Assembly: GCA_963920765.1 (NCBI GenBank)
Contig: OY987242.1
Span: 10,814,789 to 10,878,788 of the forward strand
Source: Ulota crispa
Lineage: Eukaryota; Streptophyta; Bryopsida; Orthotrichales; Orthotrichaceae
Direction: 5' to 3'
Length of the DNA stretch: 64,000 nt
Shown one piece after another: positions 36,052-48,036 of the stretch (position 1 is its first letter; each line of letters starts with the position of its first letter). Position numbers and translations under genes: made by a program. The notes beneath the pieces are model-generated. The model saw only the letters and a program-made list of their open reading frames with translations, ran no database searches and was not told the DNA's origin.

Positions 36052-36933
36052 TCCCTAGAGGCGCATTGTTCCAATCGGGAATAAAATAGATTTTGGGCAA
36101 GCTTGTTCTACTAGAATTTTGATCTATATATATATATATAAAATCCCTGAAAGAGAGTTTTGCAAGGACTATGTGGAAATACGACTTTTACTAGAACTTG
36201 GGTGCATGATTCAAACGTTATTGGTTTTTTATGGGTATTTTTTGTTCAAGAAGCAAGTTGGGCATACCATTTTGTGTTGACATCTATCAAAGGCAACCAA
36301 TAAAAAACACCTTTGTTGTAGTACATCCAAAGCAATAAAGTACAAGATAATTAAATTACTGTCTTAAATAAACATAATAGTTTTCAAAATATAATAGCTA
36401 CTAGAGATTTGATCATTTTTCAAAAAAAATTGTGGTAATCAACAAAGGTGAAGTCTTTCAATCCACAATTAAGATTTCTATACTTCAAAATTAACTCTAA
36501 AAAAATTGGTTTGCAAAATACCACAATGTAGTGTGAATTTCAAGCACATGTTTGCAAAGCAAGGCCGTGTAAGGTGTGTTCTATGTCTTCTTTGGCCTTG
36601 AAAACTTGATTGTGGAAATATGCTTAACATGATCTAGAGCATGTTGGACAAATCTCTACAACACTTGTGTTGCAAATAATGTTCACAATATGAACACCTA
36701 ATTTTTTGGGCAAAGGTAAAAAAAGAACATGTATACAAACCGCTTCAAGGATCATACCACTCAATCTATACGGTCAAATCTCACAAACATTTCACTGTGA
36801 CCTCTTGCATAAATCTAATGCAAGATTCCACAATTAGTTATTTAGAAAATAGAAAAAATTTGCTTTCAGGATCAAATGACTAGTATTGGTACTTTTAAGT
36901 TTTTTGAGAAAAAATGGGCTTGGTCCTTTAGGG
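36052..36933. mobile_element. TTAA-flanked element T8 (family C, 882 bp)
   Basis: TTAA at 36048-36051 and 36934-36937; ends TCCCTAGAGGCGC and GGTCCTTTAGGGA. The interior is related to T11 at 45903-46828 (for example GTGTTCTATGTCTTC versus GTGTTCCGTGTCTTT). Non-coding. Confidence 0.78.
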
Positions 36934-37100
36934 ATTAATGAATATTTTATTGGCAAATGGCAAGTTAAAAAAAATTAACAATATAAATAAATGATAAACA
37001 TTTATGCAAAATTTTTGTTGAGACTTGGTTCCCAAGTTGGGATCTCTATATTTACTAAATCCACTTTCTTGATGCCAAATTTTCCAAAAATGTTGCTATT

Positions 37101-37539
37101 GGTGCAAAGCACCATAAACCAACAAACATTTGGTCACAAAATGTCATATAGTGGTTGGTTGCAGGTGTTATCAATGTTTTTTTGGAAAATGATTATTTCA
37201 ATCTATTTTAGTAGCTTGTTTCCTAAGATCTACTTGCGTATAGTTACAAAGTGTTTCAATTTGTTGAGGGGCTTATATATACAAGGAGTTTCAACTTATT
37301 AAAGAGTGTTACAACATAAAACAACAAAGACCTAAGTACCTAACAACCATATGAGCTATTCATAACACTCTAATAAGTTGAAAATCTTCATAACTATAAG
37401 CAAGTAGATCTTAGGAAAAAAGCTACAAAAGCAGATTGGAATTATCATTTGTTCAAAAAAACTTTGATAACATCCAAAATCGACCATTATTTGACATTTT
37501 GTGACCAAATGTTTGTTGGTTTACGGTATCTTGCACTGG
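37101..37539. repeat. Foldback repeat, about 440 bp
   Basis: The left arm from 37101 (CACCATAAACCAACAAACAT) and the right arm ending at 37539 are inverted copies of about 200 bases, sharing ACCAAATGTTTGTTGGTTTA and CTTGTAGATCT-like phrases. A plus frame 36991-37302 falls in the left arm and has no domain. Ends not sharply defined. Confidence 0.7.
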
Positions 37540-39125
37540 TATGTAAGAGTAATTATCACTTGCATCTTTGGATATAGTGTGAATTATGAAGCAAATGTTG
37601 CAATTGTCAATCTCTCAAGCAACCTGATTTTGAGAAGTCAGTAGGCTTGGGCACAGTATGAACTGCTACTCAGTACACACTAGGTGTCTAGTTAGCAATG
37701 TTTACTTAGTACCCAAAATCTCCGAAAAGTCTAGAGATATTGCAACAATTCATATGCTGGCCTAGCGCACCTGAATCAAGTGCAGTCCTTTCAATCGGAA
37801 TTGCAGTCTAGATGAAGAAGAGAACATGATTGCTTTGTGCCAGTGCACATAACTAGTAGGTCAAACTTACATCAATCAACCATTCAATTTACTGATTTAA
37901 CCTTGACAATCATCCACAAGACAAGATAGACCCAAGGACACGTTTCAAAATAACCTGAATATATCCAAATTCTCATTATACAGGTCATTGTTTGCCCTCC
38001 AATGAGGCAGCAATGAACGGCACACAATGCACATATGCAACAGTGTAGAATGTACTATCAAAACAGATTTTTCATTAACTCTAAATTATGACCATAGTAA
38101 CTCTTCTTCTAAGACAATTAAACATGTCTCAAGTCAGGGACGAGGCCTATTTTGCCCAACCATTCACCCACATAGCACCAAAAAAAACAAATATTCAGTC
38201 TACCAGTAGAAACTGAAAAGATGAAAATCCCCCGCCGGTCAAGAAAACGAAATCATTTCTCGTCTGCAATTGCATACATAGCTCAAATACATTAAAATGG
38301 ATAAAAAAGAATGGGTGCACAGGACAGTGACGACCTCGACAAGGTTTGCTTGAGCATGACAGAAGCACAATAAACACGTTATTCGTTAAATTGGTAAAAA
38401 GCTTACATTTTGGGATTTTCAGGAGGTCTCCTGAAATCAAGCTTAGCATTTTTTTAGGTACACGTGTCCTCACTTGGGAGGAGAAATTTGCTGAGGGAAA
38501 AAATCTTAGTGGCTCAAACTGAATCTTGATACCTTTGAATCTAGTTTAAGGTGACTTTTTGGATTTAAGGTGGAATACAAAATGGTACCTCCGTTTTTAC
38601 CAATTTAACGGATAACGCGTTAATATGAGAAACTAGTCTTGATACATCAAACCTCGGAAGAGACAGTACTCAAATCTACAGACGTGTCCGAGAGCTTCAG
38701 AACCACCAATCATCTGCAATAGTTATACTCGTCAAAACGACAAAGTGATCAGAAATTGGCACTTTCCCAATCGCCATGTCTAGATCCTCAGATTTACACC
38801 AGGGCCTTGTGCAGTTGAACGTTACAAGCTCTTCGCTTTAGTAGTCGCTGTTTTAATAAAAATGACCAATATGTGACGTGTTCATAAAGAACATGGTTAC
38901 TCTTTTAGCTAGACTAGAAGCTTGCTAGTCCGGAGAAGATTTTCTTGCTCCTGGTGAAAGGGTGATAATCAAAAGTGCCGGCACCAACTTATCTCGCTCT
39001 TTGCATGGAGCTCCAAAAGTACACCACCGAAGGCACGTTTTACACTCAAAGAGTCAGTCTCACCATGTGTACTGTAACGCTAAGTTCTTTGTGGGGATCA
39101 ATGAATGCAACCTATCGAGCTGGTT
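37540..39125. other. Unique intergenic stretch, no gene seen
   Basis: Less AT-rich than the repeat fields and without repeat partners in this window. Only short open frames (for example minus 38473-38195) with no recognisable domain. It could hold an untranslated exon or a non-coding RNA, but nothing shows this. Confidence 0.3.
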
Positions 39126-39281
39126 CACTCGTAAAAAAAACAGGTCTGAAACGACTAAGTGATAACAACTAAACCACAATTGTACAAGTGAAATTGAGTC
39201 ATTTTGTACTTGTTATATAGTCAATGCAACTGTGGTTTAGTTGTTGTCACTTAGTTGTTTATTACCATTTTTCTACTAGTG
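39126..39281. mobile_element. CACTA-like foldback (156 bp)
   Basis: Ends CACTCGTAAAAAAAACAG and TTTTTCTACTAGTG, with inner inverted arms sharing AACAACTAAACCACA. Non-coding. Confidence 0.65.
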
Positions 39282-39877
39282 ATGTAGCAATATTAGACCG
39301 TCAAGGATCAATTGTTCAAAATTCCCAAGTGAGTTTATGAAACTATGGTGAGCTGGATTGTAGTAAAATAAAAGATGATTAGCTTTGCAAAACACAAGGA
39401 CAAGCTAATACAGAATTCGTTTAGGGAAAGTGTAAAATAGTTAAAGTTTGTAAATTAAGGTTAAATATAAGGTAAATAACACTTAAATTAGGAAATGTAA
39501 GGATGAAGTTATGACAAAGGTTTATCAATTTTAGAAACTTAAAATAAAAAGACTTTGTGCATACCTCTCATGTGTGAGTTCCAATATTTAAAGATCAGTC
39601 CATTAAATATGAATGCAATCCCATGCAAATGCTATAATAAATCTATTAAGAAATTAGAAGATGAGATTATGAGTAATTAACATTCATTCAAACAAGCATA
39701 TACTATTTTCTTTGGCAATTGTCAACAATCAATAACAAAAAACAAACCTAAGTTAATAAACCAAGGCAATTGTTCATTTTATTTCATGTATCAATTTGAC
39801 AAGGCAATAGTCTAGCAATAAATTGGTTGTTCATAACCATGCATCAATATAGTAATTTGTTTCATATCATTTTAGTA

Positions 39878-41193
39878 GGGAATGACTAGGGGGACACCCC
39901 CAGTTGCTACGTGGACACCCCCTATACCCCAACCTATTAAATTTGAGATTATCATTATGTTGAAATATGAAATAAAATCAAAACAACATTTTAGCTACAA
40001 GCATTGCAAACATATAACAAATATGTCTCATTTGTGACATGGTTAAGAGTTAAAATGTAAAGGGCCAGGCCCTTTTCTTTGTGAAAAACATAGAAAACTG
40101 CCACTTTTGGGAGGATGAAAGGAATGGTATTTTATTTTTATTTTTTTTGAAATCTAATTGTAAGATCTTGCTCTAGATAGTATGAGGTACTTGGGAAAAA
40201 AAAACAAGCTTATTCCAAATGAAAAGGAGTGAGATCTTTACATGTGAAGTGAAAAGAAAAGTTTTTTTTGTACTGCCCAAAAATTTCAGAAGCCATTGAC
40301 CACTCCTATATCAAAAAATTTGCTTTACACAAAGTTGAGGTTTTTTTTCCCATGTAGAAGACCAAGTTAGGTATGCGTGGGAGACTTTTCAAATCAATTG
40401 GAACTATACAACACATGGAAAAAAATAGTAAGTAAAAAGAAGAAGAGAATGAGTCAAAACACTAAATTGTTAAGAATTTAATTATTAAAATGAAAAATGC
40501 AAATCCCAACGGTTATAATGTTGTGATAAAGGCAATCTACATCCTTTGGTTTTGTTTTTTTTCCAAAATAATGAAGATTGAGTAAAATAAAGGACTTCAA
40601 AGTTTATTTTAGAGTTTAGAATCTAGAACTGCTCGCAAACAAAAACACCTCATAACTTTCATCTCATCTATCAGAATTAAATGATTCAAAGCTCCCCACG
40701 TCTACATAAGTCTAAAGAACCTATTTCAAATTTTTATTTGAAAAGAATGAAATTTTTAAAGAAATTTTTAGCTGCCCGGGGAGTAGCATTTTCTAGATTT
40801 TCATGCATAACTTTTTCAATAAATTTTGGAATGAAGAAAAAATTACATTCCCACATAGATCTTTGAAATCCTCACCTTCCATAAAAGTTTTAGAAAATCA
40901 CGCAAGGTAGTTTAGCCACAAGTACATGCCCAACATCCCATTTATCCCCAGAAGGGACAATGGTCCTTTAGGGGTTAAACTAGTTGCTCCCTTCATTTAT
41001 AAGTTAACTCTTGACCATGTCACAGATGAGACATATTTGTTGTGTATTTGCAACGCTTGTACACAAAAATGTGCGCTAAAATATTGATTTTATTTTATTT
41101 CATATTTTAACAAAATGATAATCTCAAATTTAATAGGTTGGGCTATACAGGGTGTCCACGTAGCAACTGGGGGGTGTCCCCCTAGTCATTCCC
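39878..41193. mobile_element. Foldback element, GACTAGGGRGACACCCC family, copy 2, split by T9
   Basis: Ends GGGAATGACTAGGGGGACAC and the exact inverted right end; flanks TTTTAGTA and TTTTATTA fit a worn 8-bp duplication. The TTAA element at 40054-40974 interrupts it at the point where copy 1 has the uninterrupted AAGAGTTAAAACTAG. Confidence 0.88.
40054..40974. mobile_element. TTAA-flanked element T9 (family B, 921 bp)
   Basis: TTAA at 40050-40053 and 40975-40978; right end GGTCCTTTAGGGG, left end worn (AATGTAAAGGGCC). Close relative of 50377-51297 of equal length and of 8795-9714. The empty site is seen in the foldback copy 1. Confidence 0.9.
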
Positions 41194-43665
41194 TTTTATT
41201 AACCACATATTGCCAATTTGATTAATTTTCCAAACAATACTACATTTTGTATCAGCACGTCTATGGCCTATCTAAAAAGGATTTAGATAAAGAATTAATC
41301 AATCCAAAATTCTTCATCTCCTTTCAATTATCATTATTTGCTTTCTGTACATATTGTACAAACTATCCAATCATTTTGATCTCTATAGAATATCTCTATT
41401 CTATTTCTATCAGTAAATAATCTTTTCAATTAGTCAATAGCTAATTTAGTTGCATCATAAAACATTGAATCTATCTTCTATTGTCTTAGCATTCTATTCA
41501 TGAACTATCCAATCACTACAAGGATAACAACAATTTGTACATAACCTTCTGCCTTCCTTGCAATTTCTTGCAATTTTCATGAGCATGTATGTAGCTATAA
41601 TCTCCCGCTTCATGCTCTTGGCTATAACTTTTCTCTTGTTCCACTATTTAATCGTAAACAGACTCATGCAAAAAATCCCTCTTAGATCATGGCCATTATC
41701 TTTTCATACTCATGCATCACATTAACTCACATTCATCATAAAAATCAGATTTTAGCTTTCTCTCAAGTTTAACAACTCGAATTCTATCCGCCTCTCAATC
41801 ATCAATTATAATTTAAAACCATTCTAAAAATATCCATACTAATTCTCTTAGAAACATCTCATTTCATTAAATTCTTTTATGCATTGAGTTTGCAATTACA
41901 ACTACATCAATTGCCTTAAGCATTCTCTCTACGAGAATACTCGCATGATATCTACTATTTATCCTATCAATGATCTAGAGCAACTCCTCTTAAGTTTACT
42001 CTCTCTGTTTATTGCCTTTGATTTACAATTAGTACAATATCGCATTCTTGCTACCCAAAGGCATTCATTCACAAATAATATTTAACTATTGCCTTACGCT
42101 CCATAGCCTTTACTTCTATGAACAAGTATTTAAATAATAAGATTATAGCCTTACCTCTCACAAGTTTCTCAAACAATAACTCATAGTTTATAATCTGTTA
42201 CACTCATTCACTGAGTTAAATTGGCCATTGCCTCAATCACAAATCAAATTAGTCACATTGACAAAATACTCATTAAACACATCAACCTTGCTATTTGCAA
42301 GCCGGAATCACAAACATATTAATAAAATATTGCATTCCACAATCAGATTGATTGGATGCATAAATATTAATTGAACAAAACACAAAAGAAAATAAAGAAA
42401 ATTGCAAGGGAAGTCAAATTCCTCCGAGTATCAAAATGAAAGTCAATAATCTTATATGTCTTGACACTCAATTCCTATATCAACTTCCCTAACCGCATAA
42501 CTTCTTAACCGTCTATACCCTAGTATTCATATACTTAGATGATTGCTTACATATTTTATTATATTTCAAAACCAACATGCATTTTTACTCCCATTCAGAC
42601 TTGCAAAATCAAATGCAAACTTTAAAATCAAAAATATGGTTCACATGGAGGTACTGATGATCAGCAACACCTGACAGCGTCAATACTGGATCTTGTCTGG
42701 TTCAATTCATGGCTGCAAGCGGAGTTGGTCTTTGAGCAGCTGCGTTGTTGAATGGTGGAGTATTCCCAAACCTCAATAAGCAAATTATAGTTCCTCGTGA
42801 GCTGCGCTGGGAAAATAAATAAATTGTAATCACTCCATCATGGAGCTCATTTCTGCACATCCAGCAGCAGAGTGCAGCTCATTAGAGGGAGTCAGTTCCG
42901 TGAACTCGGTCAATTCTATACTTCGTTCCAATTCTCTCAGCATACCAAGTATGAGATCAATAACTAGATGGTTAGGTGGCGAGTTCTACGGCATTCCCCC
43001 TTCTCTGTCTCTGAACTCTTCATAATCTACAAATTCATGAATTTCATAAAATGGGTTCCAGCCAGTTAGTAAAATACAGAGAACTTCCTCTCGAATCCCC
43101 AGGTCCTTTCCCTGTTCAAAAACTGGCCCCTGTAACCTAATGATTGACAAGCCTCCAATGTGTAAATACACCGGAAATATTCTGCACAGGCTGTAGATTT
43201 GCAGCAAAAAAGCCGCCAATAATGTAGTACACTTTCTATTTGGGAATCAGACGTGAAGTTCCCTGAGAAGGAAATCAGTGGAGAATTCGAAGGAGGAGGC
43301 CACGTTCCCCCATTCACTGACGCAGGGAAGGAATAAATAATGAGCGCAAGTATTCCGGTAGGGTTTAACCCTAATATATATAACAAGGTATGCAAATGAA
43401 AGGTGCCAAACGGTTCCAAAAGGCAAAAAAATTATGTGCATCTCATGCAGGCCGTCAGTATGCATGAAGCTTAGTTAGGAGCTGTTGTCTTGTGCAAGCT
43501 TCAGATAGATAGAAAATGTTTGGAGTAAGTTATTTCCCCAAAAGGCGTCACTCCTCTCATGTGAACAATCCTTCAGCAGGAACAAAAATCCATTGCTACT
43601 TTATTGGACCAAGAAGACGATGATGAGTCAGGGTTTAAGGGAGTACCGGCTGAAGCACCGTCCGG
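41194..43665. other. Intergenic with a G-poor block, 3' side of LBD gene
   Basis: From about 41200 to 42560 the plus strand has roughly twice as much C as G, unlike its surroundings. No gene or repeat partner is seen. From 42640 to 43665 composition normalises and the DNA may include the LBD 3' region; small frames there (42840-43025 plus, 43419-42986 minus) have no domain. Confidence 0.35.
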
Positions 43666-44304
43666 TTAAGGGGAGGGAATTTGTCTAGGTCCGGCGAGAC
43701 TGCCGCTCACTCCTCCAGCGCCGGCGCCGCCACTGCGACTGCCGCTCTCGCCGCCAGGTCGAGTGGTGTTGGAAGAAGGAAACGGGGCAAGCCCTCCGCT
43801 GAGGCCCAGAGCGGCGAGTCCAGCCTCGTAAGACCCGCCTCCAACTCGGGCGAGCTCCAGCAGATGCTCCCTCGAGAGATGCGAAGGGTCCCGGGAACTG
43901 AGATCAGCTATCAACTGCTCTCGCGTCAACTCGTTCCGGTGCACCACCATCCCTGCTCCCGCGTACCTGCTCAAATCCGAGTGCGCCACGGCGAGGTCGT
44001 TCTGCAGCTGCGCCACTTGCCTCTGCAGGACGGAGATGGCGCCCACGCAGCCGTAGACAGGGTCCTTGACCCGGGCCTCCGCCTCGTATGCGAGTGAGTT
44101 CACGGCGTCCTCCCTCTGGTGACTGGGCAGCTCGTGCAGCAGCTTGGTAATGTTGCTGGCGCCGAAGATCTTGTGCACGTTGGCGAATTTGTGTGGATTG
44201 TCGGGCGGGAAGTACGGCGCGAACACGCATTCCGAGGTGCACTTCCGGCGAAGAAACTTGCATGCGGCGCACGGAGAGCTCGAGGTCGTCGTCGATGACG
44301 CCAT
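43666..44304 (-). CDS. Class I LOB-domain (LBD/AS2) transcription factor
   Basis: One open exon of 213 codons (212 aa), ATG at 44304, TAA at 43668-43666. LOB-domain proteins are plant-specific nuclear DNA-binding factors that set organ boundaries and direct lateral organ and root growth. The C block CAACKFLRRKCTSEC (Cys 12, 15, 22, 26) has exactly the CX2CX6CX3C zinc-binding spacing. The GAS block runs from FANVHKIFGASNITKLL (residue 40) to about 88, with DAVNSLAYEAEARVKDPVYG. The leucine zipper-like stretch has Leu 93, 100, 104 and 111, the LX6LX3LX6L pattern that defines class I. The C-terminal third is Gly/Ser-rich and unplaced. The exon is far more GC-rich than its flanks. No intron interrupts the LOB domain; an alternative donor near the C-terminus (GGAGGA then GTGAGC) could give a different tail. 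I cannot say which LBD subgroup member it is. Confidence 0.94.
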   Translation of the reverse strand: MASSTTTSSSPCAACKFLRRKCTSECVFAPYFPPDNPHKFANVHKIFGASNITKLLHELPSHQREDAVNSLAYEAEARVKDPVYGCVGAISVLQRQVAQLQNDLAVAHSDLSRYAGAGMVVHRNELTREQLIADLSSRDPSHLSREHLLELARVGGGSYEAGLAALGLSGGLAPFPSSNTTRPGGESGSRSGGAGAGGVSGSLAGPRQIPSP

Positions 44305-45253
44305 TCCGAATTTCGTAACGATGAACTACTACTACTACTGCTACAACAGCTCCTCCTCCACCGCGATTGTCTCGCGTCGTTCTCTTTTAGGAGTAAAGCC
44401 CTGGTTTCCAGATAAAATTGAAAAAAAGTCGAAAAAGGGGGTCGTATGCTTGTTTATCTTATCCTGGACCCGCGATGAAGATCGATTCATCTAGATCTCA
44501 AGAAACGAACTCTAAAGCGAACTCCAGTTGTGATCGGGTGCAAAAGTTGAGAGCTTCACCGAACCCTATCTCTTGCCAACCACAGAAACCCCATCAAGCC
44601 CACCCTGAGGCGACTCATCGTTGCATGAAATCCTTTGACCCTCAGATGCATGTGCATTGCGGCGCAATATGCCCTGAATTTGACCACAACTCCACCACAC
44701 GCAGACGAGGGAAGATTCCGCAACCACATCAATAATTGGATCTAACCAGCATATATATCCCTCTTGCAAATCCCTTTACGACCCTTGGTTCTTCCCTGCG
44801 CAAATCGCACATCGGAACAAATCCCTGTTCAAAAACCCAACTGGCTGCGCACTAATATAGATTCAACTCGGAAATGGAGGCTACTCTATCCGGGAAACCG
44901 TAGCGACCACGCACAGTCGATCAACTGCTTGACTAAGCTTACTGGCGGGCAAGCGCAGAGCGTGCGAATTTGGCAAGAAAACCAATCCTGTAAAATACGG
45001 ACCTCGCTTCGACGTGATTCTGGAAAAGCATCACAAAATCCATCAATTTTAGCTTCTCTCCGACGCGACTGGCACTCCGCAGGCTAACAGTACCTGCTTC
45101 CTAAGCCGGATTCCTCCGCCGGTCTCGACGACAGCCAAAAAATGTTTCTTCTAGACCGGGATTACCTCAGGTTCACAACACCTCGGAACTTAGCCGCTCG
45201 CTCGTAAACCCGTAGCCGCATCGTGCAGGTGGTTTCTGCCAGATCTCATTTGC
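44305..45253 (-). promoter_or_regulatory. Promoter and 5' leader region of the LBD gene
   Basis: Unique, moderately GC-rich sequence between the LBD start codon and the element chain beginning at 45254. TAC/TGC triplets lie just upstream of the ATG. No firm TATA box or other named site is recognised; the assignment rests on position. Confidence 0.4.
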
Positions 45254-45257
45254 TTAA

Positions 45258-45898
45258 CCCTTAAACGCCGGGCTGGTCACCGTGACCAGCCCGGCTACAG
45301 TACTTTACAACTGTTCATCTCTCAGTGCCCAGTAATCTATATAGATATATGAAAGAATCTCGTATTGGATGAAAAGTCAAATAGAGTAAAGTAATAACAA
45401 AGTATGACGAATCATTATAAGTTATATCATTCATTTTAAGTTACAACATAACACTCTCTTTTATCCGCTTTACTAGATGTTAACAACATGACATTGACAG
45501 TTGCACCACAATTTTCTCTCACCCAATCAGAATATTCATGTATTTTTTAACTCCTAAACTTTGAGGAGGACAAAAAACGTCTTCCGGTTCTAAAAATTGA
45601 TTCTGGGATTCAAAAAAAGTTGTTTTTCATTTGATTTTTTTACAGAAGTGACCATAAACACATGGTCCATCATGGAAGACAAAAAATTACCTCTTGAGAT
45701 GTATTCATTTTGTTTTGTAACCCAAATTGTGATACATGGTGTTAGCTCCCAAGCTGCCCTTCTAGCAATTTTCATGAGGGCACCATGCACTGTTGACTTT
45801 TCCAACTTTTTGAAGCAATACTACTAGTGCCCATGTGCAAAACACTGTAGAATGCTACAGGCAGGGCAAGCCATGGTGATCCATTTGTCCTTTAAGGG
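45258..45898. mobile_element. TTAA-flanked element T10 (family D, 641 bp)
   Basis: TTAA at 45254-45257 and 45899-45902; ends CCCTTAAACGCCGGGC and TGTCCTTTAAGGG. The left end contains a perfect 14-bp-arm hairpin. Its right half matches T12 directly and its left end matches the other end of T12 in inverse orientation. Confidence 0.82.
45267..45295. repeat. Perfect 29-bp hairpin at the end of T10
   Basis: GCCGGGCTGGTCAC, one central C, then its exact reverse complement. A worn counterpart (GCTGGTCACGGTGACTAGC) sits near 47432 at the right end of T12. Confidence 0.95.
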
Positions 45899-45902
45899 TT
45901 AA

Positions 45903-46587
45903 CTCCTAAAGGACCAAACTCCCTTCGGAGGACTTTCAGGATTTTGGCTAGGCTCATGTGGCCTCAATTTTTTACTTGATTTTTTGAAACTTTTTATGAG
46001 TGTGTAGGAATGTGTATGAGGTTTGTGGGATGCAAAAAAACATGTGATTATGTCACATGGTTCACAAGTTATGAGCTTTTTATGGCTAAAAGCAATTCGA
46101 GGGGCAACTTGGGTAAGGGAGGAAATATTGACTTTGGACAAGGGGAGCAAGGAGGGGTTGCCACATCCCACATGTTGCTCTGGAGGTCCTCATTATTTCA
46201 TCATTACCCCCCTTTCATTTAAAATTAGGAGGTCAAATTGGGTTTTGAGAGCTTCTAAAATTTAGAGATTTTGAGTTTTTTAACTTTTTTTTTTTAACAT
46301 CTGAAGTGTCATGTTTATCTTCAAACACATTGTTTGAATATTCCATATCTAAAAACATGTGGTGGGAAACTTCACTCAAAAATATCATAGTGTATTTGCA
46401 AAACTTGTGAGATAGTGAGATTGCAATATTTTTTAGGATGTGTTCCGTGTCTTTGATTGCCTTGAAAATTGGTGTGCAAAGGTCTAACTTGATTACCTAT
46501 AAGATAAAATTACAACTTCAAGGTTTGTAGTGCAAATAAAATCAGCAAATGGTGGTCAAAACCATCTGAAATTTTTTAGCACAACGG

Positions 46588-46627
<40 letters not shown>

Positions 46628-46828
46628 TTTCTTTTCAGATGCTCATAACTTTCAATCTATATAGTCAAACGTCACAAAATTTTCTGTGATTCTTTCTTTA
46701 TAAGAGTATTACAAGATTCAATGGTTGGATTTTCAAGAAAAACATCTTGTTGAAATTTTTGATGAATTCAGCAATAGGGGCAATTTTGAGTAGTTTTTGG
46801 CAAAAAATGGCCTTGGTAGTTTAGGGGT
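45903..46828. mobile_element. TTAA-flanked element T11 (family C, 926 bp)
   Basis: It shares TTAA 45899-45902 with T10 and TTAA 46829-46832 with T12. Left end CTCCTAAAGGACC; right end CTTGGTAGTTTAGGGG. Interior related to T8. Contains a run of 38 A at 46588-46625. Confidence 0.78.
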
Positions 46829-46832
46829 TTAA

Positions 46833-47464
46833 AAAATATCATTTTGGATGAAAAGTATAGAAAGTAGTATACAAGTTTTATTAAATTTATAAATGGAATA
46901 AAGTTAAATTTGGAGGCAGAAGGATAGGGGGATATGGGAATAAGATTGCTATTGCAAATTAATATTAATTGCAAGGATACTTTTATTGCCTTTGTTGGTA
47001 CAACAAGTACGTAAACTAGTTATTCTATAACTTCTTAAAGATTTGCAAGAGTCAACAATGTATAGTGCCCTCATGAAAATTGCAAGAAGGACAGCTTGGG
47101 ACCTAACACCGTCGAGGAAGACAAAAACGTCCTTTGGCTCTAAAAAAAGATTTTTTGTTATAAAAAAAAGTTGTTTTTCATCTGATTTTTTTTTCAAAAG
47201 TGATCATAAACAAATGGTTCATTATGGAATACAAAAAATTATCTCATCAGATGCATTCATATTTTTAGATAACCCGAATTGTGATAAAATTCAAAAACAT
47301 GGTGTTAGGTCCCAAGTTGCCATTCTTGCAATTTTCATGAGGGCACCATACACTGTTGACTCTTGCAACTTTAGGAAATTACATTATAATTACTAGGCAT
47401 TGAGATGAATTGTGTAAAGTATTGTAGTCAAGCTGGTCACGGTGACTAGCCTGGTGTTTACGTG
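46833..47464. mobile_element. TTAA-flanked element T12 (family D, 632 bp)
   Basis: It lies between TTAA 46829-46832 and TTAA 47465-47468. Its right part matches T10 (GTGTTAGGTCCCAAGTTGCC versus GTGTTAGCTCCCAAGCTGCC) and it folds on itself around 47042-47400. The left end is poorly conserved. Confidence 0.65.
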
Positions 47465-47468
47465 TTAA

Positions 47469-47535
47469 CCCCTAAATGCCTAATCGTTCATTTTTTGGTC
47501 GCTGCCCTTTTTTGCAAGCTGCCTAAAATGAAAAA

Positions 47536-47579
<44 letters not shown>

Positions 47580-48032
47580 AAAAAAATTGTTATATAGGAA
47601 AGCAAGTCTACTTTTCAACCCAATTCGAATCATGTCAATTTAAGTTAAACTCCATGAAGGAGATTTTTTCAAAGACAAACACTTCAATATTTGCTTGTGT
47701 TAAAAAATTTAATATTTTGGGAAACTAATCAGATGTCTTTTCCTTCAAAAAGACTGCATTTTTGAAGTTTTGAGTAGAATGTCTATTTTTAACCAATCAT
47801 ACCAAGTTTTAAACCTTATGAATAAAATTTGTAATTTTGATGAATACTAAATGGTAAATGCTTTTAAATTCATTAAATAAGAGTCCAAAACTTTTTTTGA
47901 ATGTTTGATAGTATGAATAGTACTAAAGATCATGATTTTTGTTTTCTCTTTTGAAACAACCTTCATTAATATTACAAAATATCATTTTATGATGCATCTA
48001 TGTTTTGCCCTTACCCCTTGGGTGCCTTAGAG
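47469..48032. mobile_element. TTAA-flanked element T13 (564 bp)
   Basis: Left end CCCCTAAATGCC after TTAA 47465-47468; right end GGGTGCCTTAGAGG with the flanking site changed to TCAA. Carries a run of 39 A at 47537-47575. The open frame across the A run is low-complexity lysine and not a gene. Confidence 0.6.
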
Positions 48033-48036
48033 GTCA

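Noticed and set aside
42700..42780. A distal last exon for the LBD gene on the minus strand
   Set aside because: An open phrase ends in a stop, but its phase does not fit the candidate donor at the C-terminus of the LBD exon.
43681..44494. Long plus-strand and alternate minus frames over the LBD gene
   Set aside because: They are antisense or shifted shadows of the GC-rich LBD exon.
45258..47464. CRISPR-like or tandem repeat array
   Set aside because: The repeats are inverted ends and dispersed copies of transposable elements, not regularly spaced units.
47462..47728. Plus open frame across the A run
   Set aside because: Its centre is a poly-lysine run from the A tract inside T13; no domain and no support as a gene.
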